Shown: piece after piece, positions 62,995 through 64,000 of the stretch | Numbering within the stretch: the stretch's first letter is position 1 | Layout: every line of letters begins with the position of its first letter | Assembly: GCA_029941905.1 (NCBI GenBank) | Contig: JAPYTQ010000001.1 | Location: forward strand, 186,001-250,000 | Direction: 5' to 3' | Length of the DNA stretch: 64,000 nucleotides | From: JAHRVQ01 sp029941905 | GTDB taxonomy: Bacteria; Pseudomonadota; Gammaproteobacteria; Pseudomonadales; Azotimanducaceae | Translations under genes and position numbers: made by a program | Notes under the pieces: model-generated | The model's database searches: none | Told to the model about the DNA's origin: nothing | The model's input: only the letters and a program-made list of their open reading frames with translations

Positions 62995-64000
62995 ATGCTC
63001 ACCGCAAACCGGGCCAAAAAAATCGCCGTAATCGGATTACCGATTATGGGAGGTATGGTCTCAAATGTACTGCTGGGATTAATTGATACGGCGATGGTCA
63101 GTACCCTGGGAAATGCTGCCCTGGGTGCCGTGGGTCTCAGCTCGTTTGCTGCGTTTATTTACCTTGGGTTATTTTACGGTTTTTCCATCGCCGTCCAGGC
63201 CACTGTATCAAGGCGCTGGGGTGAAGGCCACGCGGATGCCTGTGGTCCATATTTAAGTGGTGCCCTTCTCCTGATCCTTATCTCAGCACCCGTCCTGTCT
63301 ACACTATTGTATTTTCTTGCTCCTTATCTGTTTCCCTTAGTCAATGGTGACCCAGAGGTCATTAGCATAGGCACAGACTACATACGCTGGCTCATCCTGC
63401 AGGCAGTGTTCGTCGGTTTCATCGCTGCCAACACCGGATTCTGGAATGGGATCGGTTTATCCCGAATCTACGTGCCCTCGCTTGTTACTATGCATATCTC
63501 AAACGTGGTGTTTAACTATCTGTTTATTTTCGGTAATTTCGGCGCACCGGAGATGGGCGCAGAAGGGGCCGGATTCGCCACCGCCCTGGCTTCTGTAGTG
63601 GGTTCCGCTTTGTTTCTCTACCTGGGGATCAGATACGGCAAGCCATTTGGCTATTTACGAAGGCTTCCTCAAATTTCTGAAACCGTCAACATTCTTCGAC
63701 TGGCGATTCCCGCAGGCTTTCAACAACTATTGGACACACTGGCGCTAACAATCACCTACAGTATTGTCGGCATGGTAGGTACTATGGAGCTGGCCTGCTA
63801 TAGCGTTCTCATCAATTTTATCAATCTGGTGGGTTTACCGGCCTGGGGGCTGGGCACAGCAGGGGCGACACTGGTCGGGCAGGCACTGGGCAGGAAAAAC
63901 ATCCCTGAAGCAACAGCCTGGGCCTGGGATGTCATTAAAATTGGCGTGGTGGGCATGTTCATTCTGGGGATACCTTTCTGGCTGATACCTGACGAGGTTC
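62995..64000 (+). CDS. MATE-family efflux transporter, 5' part (runs off the window)
   Basis: An open frame from ATG at 62995 to the window end (335 codons). Seen: IAVIGLPIMGGMVSNVLLGL, DTAMVSTLGNAALGAVGLS, SIAVQATVSRRWGEG, NTGFWNGIGLSRIYVPSL, GAEGAGFATALASVVGS and TAGATLVGQALGRKNIPEA. The internal repeat of two six-helix halves marks the MATE fold. It is distinct from the MATE gene at 30640, differing in length and sequence. It is divergent from the alpha/beta hydrolase. Confidence 0.9.
   Translation, partial: MLTANRAKKIAVIGLPIMGGMVSNVLLGLIDTAMVSTLGNAALGAVGLSSFAAFIYLGLFYGFSIAVQATVSRRWGEGHADACGPYLSGALLLILISAPVLSTLLYFLAPYLFPLVNGDPEVISIGTDYIRWLILQAVFVGFIAANTGFWNGIGLSRIYVPSLVTMHISNVVFNYLFIFGNFGAPEMGAEGAGFATALASVVGSALFLYLGIRYGKPFGYLRRLPQISETVNILRLAIPAGFQQLLDTLALTITYSIVGMVGTMELACYSVLINFINLVGLPAWGLGTAGATLVGQALGRKNIPEATAWAWDVIKIGVVGMFILGIPFWLIPDEV

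Noticed and set aside
1..64000. tRNA, rRNA, prophage or intact transposase genes
   Set aside because: None were recognised by eye; a tRNAscan or IS search could find small RNA genes that I could have missed.

Overview
The window is a dense bacterial chromosome segment of moderate GC content. It looks like a heterotrophic, probably marine, gammaproteobacterium. The grounds are family resemblance (YghU, MetX, PdxA, a TIGR04219-type outer-membrane protein, a LolD/FtsX-type exporter, cytochrome P450s, LLM flavin oxidoreductases) and Gram-negative envelope genes. No phage, CRISPR, rRNA, tRNA or transposase gene was recognised. Taxonomy is an inference.

Layout. 1-7 kb: the end of a GMC oxidoreductase, a D-aminoacylase-like amidohydrolase, a damaged ABC-2 exporter whose ATPase is fused to an ECF sigma region 2 and interrupted by a TAA, an LLM oxidoreductase and a sugar-type MFS carrier. 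7-11 kb: a second LLM oxidoreductase, YghU, a SorA/SorB-type sulfite dehydrogenase pair and a DsbA-fold isomerase. 11-24 kb: a catabolic island with a P450, PPOX-like protein, carotenoid-oxygenase-type dioxygenase, SDRs, MFS, HxlR regulator, TauD-type dioxygenase, HsaA-like flavoprotein, amidohydrolase, CinA, VOC protein and enoyl-CoA hydratase. 24-32 kb: a run of plus-strand transport and envelope genes (AEC, P-loop kinase, GNAT, LtaS-like sulfatase, NhaC, MATE).

32-36 kb, minus strand: an apparent operon of an MFS carrier, a predicted selenoprotein and a CYP153-like P450. The middle gene has an in-frame UGA in a U-P-V-C motif, followed at the right distance by a hairpin that fits a bacterial SECIS. 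This is the most noteworthy item in the window. 36-44 kb: a serine hydrolase, an outer-membrane protein, AraC and LysR regulators, an exported methyltransferase-like protein, a peroxiredoxin-like protein and small genes. 44-52 kb: an ECF sigma factor and a membrane partner, followed by a Lol-like export locus (LolA-like protein, three FtsX-type permeases, a LolD-type ATPase, an outer-membrane barrel). 52-64 kb: a large zinc-ribbon/TM/helical-repeat protein, an enoyl-CoA hydratase, MetX, two acyl-CoA dehydrogenases, a frameshifted DUF72 gene, PdxA, an alpha/beta hydrolase and the start of a MATE transporter.

A second theme is short non-coding inverted-repeat (MITE-like) elements. Four families were found (6786/32051, 17291, 45954, 50538). 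Several abut genes so closely that they supply a stop codon, a ribosome-binding site or a possible start codon. Tandem 125-126 bp repeats precede the serine hydrolase.
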